Source: Ustilago trichophora (Eukaryota; Basidiomycota; Ustilaginomycetes; Ustilaginales; Ustilaginaceae). Taken from it: DNA of 64,000 nt. A model generated the notes under the pieces. The model was not told the origin of the DNA. It saw only the letters and a program-made list of their open reading frames with translations, and made no database searches. Both the position numbers and the translations under genes were made by a program. Position 1 is the stretch's first letter, and each line of letters begins with the position of its first letter. Positions 44,034-55,275 of this stretch are shown piece by piece. The stretch spans positions 1-64,000 of the forward strand of contig OOIN01000046.1 of assembly GCA_900323505.1 (NCBI GenBank). The letters are read 5' to 3'.

Positions 44034-45319
44034 CATGGACCCGCTCAGCAGTCAACAGGCTACCACATGCTCATCCGTCGCGGCCACTGCCACTCCTCGG
44101 TCTTCTTCAATCGACAACAATGCAACGATTCGATGAGACACTCTCTTCTTGGCATCCACCACGTCTGCAAAGATGGTCCAAATCATACCACAACGAAAGC
44201 TTGCAAAGGCTTGGCCGGTTCCATCTCACCAAAGCCAATGGCTTGATTGTGACTGCAAATCCGACGGATGAACATCCCATCCATGGCGAAGCATCTACCT
44301 ATCTGCGCTTGCCAAGAACAAGCTTCTCCATCGACAGGCTCTTTCCTGCGCCAGCCATTGTTCGACGTACATCACCACAAATCGTGTCGCCTTTGAGGTC
44401 CACAGCATCGGCTTTACCAATGTCTTGTCTCGCATCATCTACAAGAAAGCGCCTCAAACAGCCCAACGCCCCCCATTGATCTCTTGTACTATGTCGTCTC
44501 CGGACTCTCTGACACCTACAAGGCCGATCGAGACCAAGCCAGCTTGAAAGGGCAGGCTGAAGCTCTCTGCGCTGCCATCTTCTACTCTCTTCTCCGTGTG
44601 CTCTCGGCTGCTATTCTCCAAAGCTCTACCAACGGTCCAGAATCTAGGTCTTGTCTCAGATGCCGACGCAACCAAGCAAAGATGGCACGAGGGCGACACC
44701 TCAATGTCGTTGCCTGCATCTCTCCTGTCGTCTTCCCCCTCTCTTCCTGCCTTGCATCTTTCGGTACCTTACTTCTCCTCCAATGCAGACTACAAGTGGG
44801 ATGGCACCAAACACTACCGTGGCCGAAGCACCAAGATCCTTTCTCGCCAGTGGTGCAGCACTGCCTTTCTCCTCGGTCTCAAGACTGGTACCGCCATGGA
44901 CCCAAACTGTCCAAACTTCCACCTTCATCACGGCCAGCTTGACGAGGGCAACAGTTCCGAGCATCATCACACGCTTTCGATCAAGCAGCTGAGAACCAAT
45001 ATCGAAGCCGAGTTTTGCTACGGCAAGATTGTGCACATAATGGAGCCGATCCTCGGCTGTGGCAGCTCACAATTGCAACTCTTCCATGTCATCCACCCTA
45101 CGCTCGGCTGTGCCTTTGCTGCCAAAGGCTCGCACCTGCCCAACATGGCCTCACTTGAGGATGAGCACATGGTGTTTTGGAATCGTGCTACCCATCCGGC
45201 ATCTCACTCAGCGACTTGCAATGGTTTCCCGCTTCTCAGAGTTGCATCCGGTCGATCTACGATCCATCGTAATGATCGACTTTGAGGACGCCCGACTGGT
45301 TCAAAGCCAAGCCAAGTAG
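44034..45319 (+). pseudogene. Kinase-like protein, copy 1, catalytic loop deleted
   Basis: ATG at 44034 (MDPLSSQQ). Alignment by eye with copy 3 finds the middle helical part (TNVLSRIIYKKAP, LYYVVSGLSDTY), here shifted between frames, and the C-terminal domain from about 44770 (YRGRSTKILSRQWCS). Kinase-like motifs kept are the Gly-rich loop LGCGSSQ, the beta-3 Lys (FAAKGSH), the alpha-C Glu and IDFEDAR (DFG equivalent). A deletion at about 45260 fuses the sequence after GFPLLR directly to the DFG-equivalent region, removing the entire HFDxxxxN catalytic loop (about 330 bp relative to copy 3). The RGG linker is also missing. Inactive as a kinase. Confidence 0.7.
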
Positions 45320-45404
45320 AGAGGATCGTCGTCCCCTTCAAAGGAGTTGCTCCAGCTCGACGATTCCGCCATGAGCAGCCGTTGATTTTGTCTTGATTTC
45401 AACA

Positions 45405-47404
45405 AACAAGCCTGGTCATATTTCACCTGAACGTCCAAAGCGCAAAGGTAACAAAGCCAGTTGCAAGCGTGGAGGCCGTGGCAAAGGTGTAGGAAAGGGA
45501 GGAGACAATGCCAACACCGCCGGCGTCGTTGGACGAGCTCTCACCGCTGTGTCGATGCAAGTGTCAGCAAGTACTACCCACAACGGCTGCATATGGGGAT
45601 AGAGGTGCCGACGTGCACATCTGCAAGGACGAGTCCTCTCATGTCAAACGTGTCCAAGACCACCGGTACTATCAATCGAGCTCAAGGCCCTCCCGATCGC
45701 ATACGCGTCCAGCCTCAGCTTGGCGATGTAAAGAGTTTTGGTATCATCGTCTGGGCTCAAGACCGGTCAAAGCTCGGTGCCCGTGCTACCAAGTGCATCT
45801 GGGTTGGCATTGATGCCGTAGCAGATGCTGCTCACCGTCACATCAACATCAACAACCACACCAAGGTGTACAAAACAAGGAATGTCAAATTTGAGCGCGA
45901 GAGACTCTCCGACGCCATCATCGATGAATACAACTTCAGACTCAAGGAACAGCCGCAAGTTGCTAAAGCACAGCTTGACCCAGAGATTGAGCTTGAGCTT
46001 GCAGACCCTGATCCCTTTGACGATGTTGTCAATGATGATTCATGCCTCACGTCAGTGCCGTCGCCTGTATTGTCACCTGTGGAAGAAGACGATGCCACTC
46101 GCCGCAGCCATCTTAGCCTCATCAGATGCAAGCATCGACGAGCATGAGCTCGAGTTCAACCCTGATCCCATCAACGAGCCATTCTTCCACAGCCTGGCCC
46201 TCAGCATCATACAACAACTGCTTGACGCCGATGGGTCTGCATACGGCTTTGTTGCTCTCGCTGGAGCTGATCCTCAGGCGACCAGTGACGATCCAACAAC
46301 ACTCACACAGGCAAAGGCGTCTCCCAATTGGCCCAAGTGGGAGGCGGCAATCAACGCTGAGCTTGACTCGCTCATCGACACAGGCACTTGGACCATTGTC
46401 GACTTGCCACAAGGTCGCAAACCCATATCAGCATGATGGATATTCAAGACAAAGCGGGATGCAAACAACAACATCTGCAGCTTCAAGGCCCGACTAATCG
46501 CTCGAGGTTACTCTCATATACATGGAATCGACTGTCACGATACCTACTCATCCCATGTCAGCATGATTTGTCTGCGAATGGCCATTTGCTACGGCATCAA
46601 GCATGGCCACAGGATTTGTCGGCTTGATTTTGCTGCCGACTATCTCAACGGTGAGTTCACGGACGTCGACATTTGCATGGTACTACCTCCAGGTTTTGAG
46701 GACCGCTTCAAGCAGTCACCACACTCGGTGTGCAACCTCAAGAAAGCGCTCTACGGACTCGAACAGTCAGGCCACGAATAGTACTTGAAGCTCAAGCAGT
46801 GTAGTTGCTCTTAGCGATGCCTGTCATGATGTCGATTGGCTCATTGACGGCATCAGAGGTCTTGACTTCATCAGCGATGGCAATCAGAGTATCATACTGC
46901 ATACAGATGACCAAGCCACACAGAGAGCTACTTCATCTGATGAACCTCAGCGCGACAAAGCCCTCGCACTTCCCGCAGCATATGTCAAGGATATTGTCAA
47001 GAAAGATTGTCGTCATCAGGTGGTTTCCAGGTGAGCTACAGGTCACAGACGGCCTTACCAAGCTACTCAACAGTAGAGGTAGCGTTAAGTTGCGCGAGGA
47101 CTTAGGTGTCATCACTCGCGGCCGATACGAGGAGTGTTGGAGGCTGCTTGGACCTTGTAGTGGCATCATGTGCTGATATTGGCATTGGCGATGCTGGAAA
47201 TTGCCACTACAGGGGATTTGAGGAGCTTGGGCCTCCTATACCCACGTGTTGCCGATCTTTCCTCTCTCTATCAGTTAGTTAGCACATACACATATGTATG
47301 TAGTTCCTTCACCACCATCATCAATACACAGTCCCAACCGTTGTCAAACGCTTAAACCAACCTGTCTTACCACGGTTCCGCAAGACGACTGCATCCCTTC
47401 AACA
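45405..47404 (+). mobile_element. 5'-truncated copia remnant with 3' LTR (element 3)
   Basis: Begins in a gag zinc knuckle remnant (NKPGHISPERPKRK) right after the 3' flank of kinase-like copy 1, then a protease fragment (GADVHICKDE), integrase C-terminal region (KCIWVGIDAVADAAHRHI), RT fragment (LDFAADYLNG ... LKKALYGLEQSG) and RNase H tail (ALSDACHD, DGLTKLLNSRGS). The YVDD region is deleted. A purine tract GAGGAG precedes TGTTGGAGG at 47135; the putative LTR ends CTTCAACA at 47404 (270 bp). Different LTR from element 1, so a separate copia family or a diverged member. Confidence 0.75.
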
Positions 47405-47447
47405 CTGTGCACTAGCGCATGCAGCAAGAAAGATGTTGCCATATCTC

Positions 47448-48360
47448 ATACAAGGGTCTTCCTGGTGCGACACATGTATGTGCAGGTGGCTCTCGGGTAG
47501 TGCTATCTGGCGCAAAAGACAGGGAGAAGATCAACCGTGAATTCAGCATGAAGACATTAGAAGGCCGCTTTACGGGGCATTACCGGTTGAAGGTGATACA
47601 AGGGTCTTGACGCTTTAAGAGATGTATGTACAGGCAGCTCTCAAGTTGTGCTATCCGGCGCAAAGGAAAGAGAGAAGATCAACCGTGAATTCAGCATGAA
47701 GACATTAGAGGGCCGCATCCGCATTACAGGTCAAACCAAGTCACGCTGCCACCGCATGCAACATACCTCATACAAGGGTCTTCCTGCTGCGACACATGTA
47801 TGTGCAGGTAGCTCTAAGGTCGTGCTATCCAGCGCAAAGGACAGGGAGAAGATCGACGGTGAGATTGAGTATGAAGACATTAGCATGTCATGCACCACCA
47901 AATGCAGCAAAAACTCACCATACAAGGGTCTTGACGCTGCAAGAGATGTGTGTACAGGCAGCTCTCAAGTCGTGCTATCCGGCGCAAAAGACAGAGAGAA
48001 GATCAACCGTGCATTCAGCATGATCACGCCATGCACCACCGGATGCAGCAGATACTCACCAGACCTCATACAAGGGTCTTCACGCTGCGACATGTGTATG
48101 TACAGGTATCCCTTGGGCAGTGCTATCGGGCGCAAAGTACAGAAAGAAGATTGACGGTGAAATTGAAAGCATGAAGATGTTAGAGGGCACGGCGTGCACC
48201 ACCACATGCAGCCAAAAAAACTCATCATACAAGGGTCTTGACGCTGCAAGAGATGTGTGTACAGGTAGCTCTCAGGTAGCGCTATCCGGCCAAAAGGACA
48301 GAGAGAAGATCGACGGTGCATGCAGCATCAAGACACTGGCAGGCCGTGCACCACCTCATA
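47448..48360 (+). repeat. Tandem array of about 155-bp units (six units, left of transposon)
   Basis: Units start near 47448, 47599, 47769, 47918, 48066 and 48226, each with CATACAAGGGTCTT, TGTATGTGCAGG/TACAGG and GGCGCAAAGGACAGAGAGAA. Two unit types alternate: type I has CTGCGACACATGTATGT, type II has CGCTGCAAGAGATGTGTGT. The true period is therefore a dimer of about 310 bp. Several units are open in one frame (VVLSGAKDREKI). A seventh unit lies beyond the inserted transposon. Confidence 0.9.
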
Positions 48361-50560
48361 ACGTAAATACTGTAGTACCGACGTGCTGAGTCATTTCCGA
48401 GTCCCACTGAATCTGATGTCAGTACCCCCATATGATCACGTCTGTGTTTGTCCGAACCTTGCATGAGACCCACCATCCGACTTTCTGGAACCCCTCATCA
48501 TCATCGCATACACCATCGATACCACTCAATTCCACAATATAATCTTATTCTACTGCTTTACTGGTCACCAGCATGCCGCAACACCCTTTCTCGAAGCGCT
48601 CTGTGGCCTTCTGAGCGGCATCAGCGGCTGATCGTGACACACGTGAGGTTCGGCTGCAGCGAGCATCTTTGGAGCTCGATAATGGACAGCATGACAGCAT
48701 CTGACAAGCTGCAGCAGCAAACAATGTTCCAGAAGCGAGCTTGCGCCACCGGAGGCAAGGCCGTCAGCCAAAAGTCCGGGCTCAGAACAACCAGCAACGC
48801 CTGACTCCAACCAAAGAGTCAGGTTTGCTTGAGTTCATCCGGCGTCGTGCCTGCAGCGGCTTTGCCCTGACACCAGCGCTTCTCTGTGAGCATGCAAACA
48901 ATGTCATCCATTCCAATCCTGCTTGTTGTCAAGCCCCGGACGTCACACACACGTGGCTGCAGGCGTTCCTGCTTTGGCACCCGACAATTTGGTCCCATTG
49001 GTCTCGGTGCCTGGACAATGCCCGGCTTTCCGGAGCTACTGAGATTGTAATACAGGAATGGTTCAATCGTCTGGCTGAGATCATGCATGAGTACCATGTG
49101 GCATCCACGAACGTTTACAACATGGATGAAACAGGTTTCATGCTTGGTCAGGCTGGAAGCAAGCAAATCATTGTGCCTTCCGGTGAGCTGGCAGCTCGGT
49201 ACAAGGCACAGCCAGGAACACGTGAGTCTGCAACTATAATTGAGTGCATCGGAAGCGGCGGTCAGGTACTATCGCCGCTCATTATCACCAAAGGCCGGGT
49301 CCACACAGTTGGAGAGCAGCGGCCTATGGAAGGTGTACCGGCTTCCTGGAGGTTTGCCAAGACCGACAATGGCTGGACATCACATGCACTTGGTCTGGAA
49401 TGGCTCGAAACCATCTTTGAGCCAGAGACAAGGCCGTCGACACCATCAACTTGGCGCTTGCTCATCATCGACGGCCACAAGTCTCACACAAGTGAGCCAT
49501 TCCTCGACCTTTGCTGGAACAGGAACATCATTCCGTTCCTGCTTCCAGCTCATGCAACCCACGTAATGCAACCTCTCGATGTTTCAATCTTTGGCCCACT
49601 CTCGGCTTCCGTCAAGCATCTGATCTCGGACGCCGCAACCCACGTGAGCGACGTTGACAAGCCGATGTTTGTAACAATGTACGCCCAGGCACGAGAGAAG
49701 GTTCTGACGCAGGCACGAGCCCGGAAGGCCTTCTCCGACAGCGGAATCACACTTAATCCGAGTGCAAATAAGGTACTTGACCAACTACCTGGGTCAGGAA
49801 CGCAGCAACACCGACAGCCACTGCAGGAACGTGCTGTACCAAATTCACAGACTGTATTCAAAACCACGGTTGCCGTACTAGCTCAGGAACAGGACCCATG
49901 TGAAGCCCGAAAGCTCGGTAACTCAATTTCACAAGCACACGCACAGACGGAAGCAGCACTTGCAGCTTCTCGGGTTGAAGTTGACCTCTTGCGATCGGAG
50001 CTGGAGCGAAGGAACAAAACCTCAACAAGGAGGGGCAAGAAGAGGAAGGATGGTGATCAGAGGGTATTAACACGGACAAAGATGATCACAAGGGCGGAAG
50101 CAGAGCAGCATTTGGTGGGAAAGGGAGCATACAAGGGTAAGAACACTGGAGGGAAGCAGCGAGAGGAGGAGGTGGTGGAGGAGGCCGAGGCCGAGGCAGT
50201 CTCTGGTGGCAATGAAGCAGTTCCTGATGGCAACAAAGGGCTCTCAACATCACCAAGCATCTCTGCTACACCTGCAGAGCCAAATCTCACAAACAACATT
50301 GATCCTGAACTGTGTCTTGATGCCATCAACGACGATGACCTTGGTGGCTTTGGTTTCTTTGATATCATGCCAGTAGCAAGCTCATCACGCGTCCGACTTT
50401 GATTCTGTTTAGCTCAACATGTATCATAGCATCTCAGGAACACACCATTGAAGTTTGACTTGGATTGATTCACAGACTGCTGAGATCGCGATCACGCCAA
50501 GTACTACCATCAGACTGAAAATTAAGCTCGGCAAACGCGTCAGTACTACTGTAATTACGT
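48361..50560 (+). mobile_element. Fot1/pogo-type DNA transposon, 2200 bp, both ends present
   Basis: Left end ACGTAAATACTGTAGTAC (48361) and right end, inverted, ACGTAATTACAGTAGTAC (50560); 22 of the first 27 bases match. Both ends are flanked by TA (48359-48360, 50561-50562), the target duplication of Tc1/mariner-pogo elements. Removing the element joins CACCACCTCA-TA-CAGCAAATACTCAA, which restores a normal unit of the surrounding tandem array. Confidence 0.9.
48573..50402 (+). pseudogene. Pogo-like DDE transposase with two nonsense TGA codons near its start
   Basis: The catalytic DDE_1 domain is open from about 48705: YNMDETGFMLG (first Asp), LLIIDGHKSHTS (second Asp) and MQPLDVSIFGPLS (third Asp), so the DDD triad is intact, with the PAHATHVMQPLD box typical of Fot1/pogo. 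The N-terminal CENP-B-like helix-turn-helix (ANNVPEASLRHRRQGR) lies in the same frame. The candidate ATG at 48573 is separated from it by TGA at 48612-48614 and 48702-48704. The C-terminus carries coiled-coil and basic stretches (KTSTRRGKKRKD). Either translation starts inside or this copy is only trans-mobilisable. Confidence 0.85.
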
Positions 50561-50576
50561 TACAGCAAATACTCAA

Positions 50577-50705
50577 CACACATCATACAAGGGTCTTCAC
50601 GCTGCGACATGTGTATGTACAGGTAGCCCTTGGGTATTGCTATCCGGCGCAAAGGACAGAGAGAAGGTCAACGGTGCATTCAGCATCAAGACATTAGAGG
50701 GCCGC
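50577..50705 (+). repeat. Seventh unit of the 155-bp tandem array
   Basis: CATACAAGGGTCTTCACGCTGC ... ATTAGAGGGCCGCGTTACGG, a type I unit, directly right of the transposon. It continues the alternation after the type II unit at 48226. Confidence 0.9.
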
Positions 50706-51299
50706 GTTACGGGTCGGAAGGTGAAGTGTTGATGATTGGCAATATCGATAATTGCGAATTGTATGTTGGACCGGCATACTTGTGTGGAATGCAACTCTAT
50801 TCATGTCCAAGGGCGCACACTCAAAGAAATAAAAAACACACACACAGGGGCTCAAGACGATGAATGTGCGACCGACTTGATGGTACAATTGCTACACGTG
50901 TGCAGATCATGACACAAGAGAAAGACAGACGGGATAGCAAGATGCAAAGGGATAGGAGGAAGAATGTCAGCGTCAGATTTGTGCACTGCAATAACTGCTT
51001 CCATGTGAATGGGAGACCGAGGTTTGTTGCGTCTTTGTTGTCGTAAGCATCCAGATGAGATGAAGAAAGGCGGTCTTTCATTCACTCGGCAAGGGTTTGT
51101 GGACAGGAAGCATTGATTGATTCATGAGACAAAGTTGTAAGAGGCAAAACGTTGATTCACTAGACAGCCTTGTTCAAAGGGAGAGAAGATCAAAGGAAAC
51201 TACGGCGAGGTCATCAAGCTGGAATTATCTGCTGCTGAGGGAGAGAGGACTACAGCTGCCATTCTCAGTGTTTGACTTGGCTTAGCTTTTTTTTCGAGC
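50706..51299. other. Intergenic region
   Basis: No gene seen. Contains no further array unit; the boundary with kinase-like copy 2 is indistinct. Confidence 0.5.
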
Positions 51300-51311
51300 C
51301 AGTCGAGCAGC

Positions 51312-53202
51312 CTAAAAGCCGATCATCACAATCAACTCGAGTTGACAACGCCAAAGCATGTTGAGCACCTCAGACTCGAAATGATACGTGATCCCAGCCT
51401 TGGAAAAAGGCTTGTATTTTGACCCACTTGTGCAACCTATATCGATACCTTGCAGAGCAAGCGGTGGTGGAGAGACCTTGTCTAACGATTTTGCGGGAGC
51501 GTGGGCTCGACATGCCAAGACCGTGATACGAGAAAAGGGGAGACGTGTTGCACGCATTGGCTTCTCTTGACATGGTCCTGAATCGGCCAAAAGGGGTGCA
51601 TGACGACACCCAATGAGATTGGCACTTGGAGCTTATCATCCGGCTCAGCTGTTTGACCAGGGGCAACGTCAAGGATTGGGCATCCGTTCTGAGTCACCGT
51701 CTACTCGAATCTCGCGTGAAAAGCACGCCTCCAGAGCTGCTCGTACGACCTGGTGTGTTCTCGCTAGAGTTGGGCGATGTTGGGCAGGTGCGAGCCTTTA
51801 GCCGCAAAGGCATAGCGCAGCGTAGGATGGATGAATTGGAAGAGTTGCGATCGCGAACTGCCACAACCGAGGATCGGCTCCATTGTGTGCACAATCTTGC
51901 CGTAGCAAAACTCGGCTTTGATATCGGTCCTCAGCTGCTCGATCGAAAGCGTGTGATGATGCTCGGAGTTATTGCCCTCGTCAAGCTGGCCGTGATGGAG
52001 GTGGAAGTTTGGACAGTTTGGGTCCATGGCAGTACCAGTCTTGAGACCGAGGAGACAGGCAGTGCTGCACCACTGGCGAGTAATGAGCTTGATGCTGCGG
52101 CCGCGGTAGCGTTCTGTGCCGTCCCATTCGTGATTAGCTTGCCAAGAAAAGTAAGGCGTCACAAGAGGAGAGCGAGTTGACAGACCTGCCGACTTGGAAG
52201 GTACCAATTTGGAAGACGCCGACTTGGAAGGAGGCGAGATGGTAGGATAGCAAGGAAGATGCCTGGCAGATGGTACCAAGCAGAGTCTCGGAATTGGCCT
52301 CTTTGCCGCTGTGATCGCCTTTGCCTTTTCCTTTGCGTCGGCCACATCCGCCTCTTCCACCACGTCCACGTTCATGTCCACCTTGACCACTTCCACCGCG
52401 TCCACCAGTCCAGCGGCTCCACCTTGTGTGTTACTGTTGCTGTTAGAGCCTCCTTGGCTTCCACCCTGATCATCATGACCGTCCGGATCCTCGTCAAAGT
52501 CGGCAGCAGCGTTTGGCTTGACCTTGCGATCCTTTGGCTTGGTGGCGGTGTGCTTATCTGAGCAGAAACCTAGACGCTCAACTGTTGGTAGAGCCTTGGC
52601 AAGGCTGTCGCTCCACTGGATGCGCTCGTCTTTGGTGATTGTGAAAGCCACCGAGAGTCCGTTGAGGAGAGAGTAGAGCGTTGCTAAGCAGAGTTGATCG
52701 GGATGCCACTTCAAGCTAGACTCGTCTTCATCGGCCGGGTACTTGTCCGAGAGGCTCGTGACAACATAGTGTTGTTGATCAAGCTCTGAATACGATCCAG
52801 AAGCTTGGAAGCGACGGTGCACTTGTTGCTGGCGACAAGCTTCCAAGGGATGCCGGGGAAGAGGCTGTCGAGAGTCTTGTAGGACTGTAGTAGAGGCAAG
52901 ATGCAGGATTCGGAGGAGGGCTGACTCTCAAGTTGAGCTTGGCGCTCCGCTATCTTTTGGGCGATGGCAGTGAGTACGGGAGGCAGCATTCGACCAAACA
53001 GGCTCATTTGTGAAAACGACTCGATCGTCTTCTCGTCGTTGCAATGATGATCATCGGCCTCTTGTTGAGCAGAGGTGAGAGTGGTGCGGAGAAGAGGGGA
53101 TGCAGTTGTCGTTGCCCATCGAGGAGGAGCGACGGGTTCGAGGTGGGAGTTGTCGAGCAATGAAACACCGAGGCCGATGGATTGTCTAGGAGGAGTAATC
53201 AT
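51312..53202 (-). pseudogene. Kinase-like protein, copy 2, inverted and decayed
   Basis: ATG at 53202 (MITPPRQSIGLGV). A first frame to 52711 and a second from about 52790 to 51764 match copy 3. The coiled-coil segment (about 500 bp) is absent: the sequence jumps from LDNSHLE to the SPLLRTTLTS region. A second deletion of roughly 480 bp joins INNT to YVVTSLSDKY and breaks the frame. The Gly-rich linker is present but shifted away from an RGG reading. The C-terminal third is riddled with stops; aligned in pieces, the HFD motif reads HFE and the DFG-equivalent Asp is Gly (VMIGF). Not active. Confidence 0.7.
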
Positions 53203-55275
53203 GTCATTTGTTGTTGATGATGGTGGTGGTGGTGGTTGGTCTACAAGACGAGTGATGAGGTCAAAGACAAGTTGAAAACTGAGCCAAAGTGGGTTTTCAG
53301 TAAAGATGCATCCCACCCACCATAAAGTCACACTTGACGATATCACGCATCACTTGACGCCAATTTCAAGGTTGGCTCGGACGAGTGAGGAGATTTCAGC
53401 GTCTAGCCAAATCAGCCAGAGCTGAGCCTCATATTTCACAAAGTCACACGCCACCAAACCGTTTTCGGATCAGTTGTCCGGGCTGAGTGGCGCTCGAGGC
53501 GGCGGTGAGTAGCAAAGATGTGGGTGATCTCCGAAGATGGTGTTCGAGTAACCAAAGAAAGCGTGCTAAAGTCACAATTTGAGCCGCCTAAAAAATCGCC
53601 ATTTTCTAATTGTGTCACTGTCAAGCCAGGCTAAGCTTTGGGATTGTGACTGTGTTTACATTGCGATTTGCGTCAACTGATCACAAATGCAATGTCAAAG
53701 TGCACCAAACGGATCTGCCCCGATTCGATCCGATCCGATCCGATTCGCTTACCAATCATGACCACTAAAGACCAACGCTTGATCCGCGACTAGACGGCTC
53801 AAGCATTTGCATTCGCATTCACATCCGCTCCTTCTCTCGTTTCCATTTCCATGCTCGACCAGCCAACAAGAGGCGTACGAAACGCCAAACAGTGCATCTC
53901 GCAAGACCCAAATGCTGCTTGGCCGCCACCACCACCACTTGTCCTGCACACGGATCCAAGCCCAACTTTCTTGGCGCTTTGCAGCTCCTCCGTCATCGTT
54001 CACTCTTCAGAACACATCCACATTGGAACCATACTTGGATCTCCAACACAAAACCTCACACCGGTATCCTCCCCTCTACGGATGCAGCACCAATGGATGC
54101 ATACCACGCTGCATTGGTAGAGGCCACGTCAGGTGGTCCTTCTTGCTCCTCCTCTTGTTTGTCGTTATCATGCCAAGTTTCTTGCCCGCAGTCCGGCACA
54201 AGCCAATCTGTCCGCACCGATCCACACCATTCCATAAACGCCTCTGTCGATCCTCTGCGCCCACTTGGCTTGCACCACCATGCCATCCTCTGCGGTCTCA
54301 AGCTCTCACGCATCACCGCCATCTCCTCTTGCTTTGCCACAACAAGACAGAGCTTCCACTGCTCCCTCCTCCGTCATCAACTTGGCTCTTCTCCCACAAC
54401 ACATGCACAACTTGCTTGGCAACTTGCTCGCCAACTCGCTCAACTCGTCACACACACACACTAGCTTTCTCTCCCAAAACAGGCAATACAAAGTTTTTCT
54501 CACCCTATGTTCAAGACGCTGCACAGGCCTCGCCTCGGCGCAATGCAGAGCCAAGTGTGCCGAATCCGTTTGTGGGATCAAAGATCATCAAAGGTGTCGA
54601 TTTGCGTGTTGCGTGTTGCGCTCGTCTTTGTCTTGGTTTCTGCTCGTTCTCAATACACCACTTGCATACAAGATCACTCTGATACCTTGATCACAAACAC
54701 ACTACCTCTGCTCTTGCCGACGCCATTCAGCCAGTGGCTCTACACAGTCCGCATGTATACATGTTGTTGTGCTTTGTTTAACCCCTTGACCCTAGGAACG
54801 AGGCGATGAGCTTGCAAGTATCGCTCCGTTCAAGCCGTTTGTTGGCAGAGGCAGAGACTTTTCATGGCTTGGGTCTTTGTCGCGTCCTCCTCTTGCTCGT
54901 CGTCCAGCACAGCAATGTTTGGTGATGGATGTAACAACACGTTTTCATGCATGCTCACTGACTGCGATATGCCTTGCTCATCCGTGTGGCTGTGGATGCA
55001 TCACCGGTATCCTCCTGCACGTTCCATTTTTCCATACATATAGGCTAGCTGCTTGTCCAGACGACGCATTATAAAGCTTAAAGGCTGTCAAAGGCTTTTT
55101 CATATCCAACTCGGCTTGCCCGAGGCGTGACCAAGCCATTGACCCACACTCTTTGGTGGGTACCATTTTATGTTATCACATTTTGGCTCAGTCGCATCTG
55201 TGTTGGTGGGCTAATCTTTTCAACTCATCCACCACCACCACCATCATCCTCGAGAGGTGGTCTCTTTCGCACATC
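53203..55275. other. Shared head-to-head 5' flank of copies 2 and 3, plus weak ORFs
   Basis: Copies 2 and 3 point away from each other. Their upstream sequences are alike (GGTGGGT ... TTTGGCTCAGT, then an (ACC)n run near 53215 and 55228). GATCC/GATTC repeats occur at 53716-53747. A 123-aa frame at 54093-54464 (MDAYHAALVEATSGG) and a following frame up to about 54600 (GNTKFFSPYVQDAAQ) might be exons of a small gene, but no joining intron of plausible size is found. Confidence 0.4.

Noticed and set aside
47648..48154. 168-aa ORF in the tandem array as a real gene
   Set aside because: Frame is open only across some units and broken in others; composition follows the DNA repeat.
47448..48360. 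CRISPR-like array of regular repeats
   Set aside because: Units are about 155 bp, diverged throughout and lack conserved short repeats with unique spacers; eukaryotic context.
53807..54690. 291-aa and 141-aa frames between kinase-like copies 2 and 3
   Set aside because: His/Thr/Ser-rich translations in three overlapping frames, no domain, no workable intron; at best a small gene with unresolved exons.
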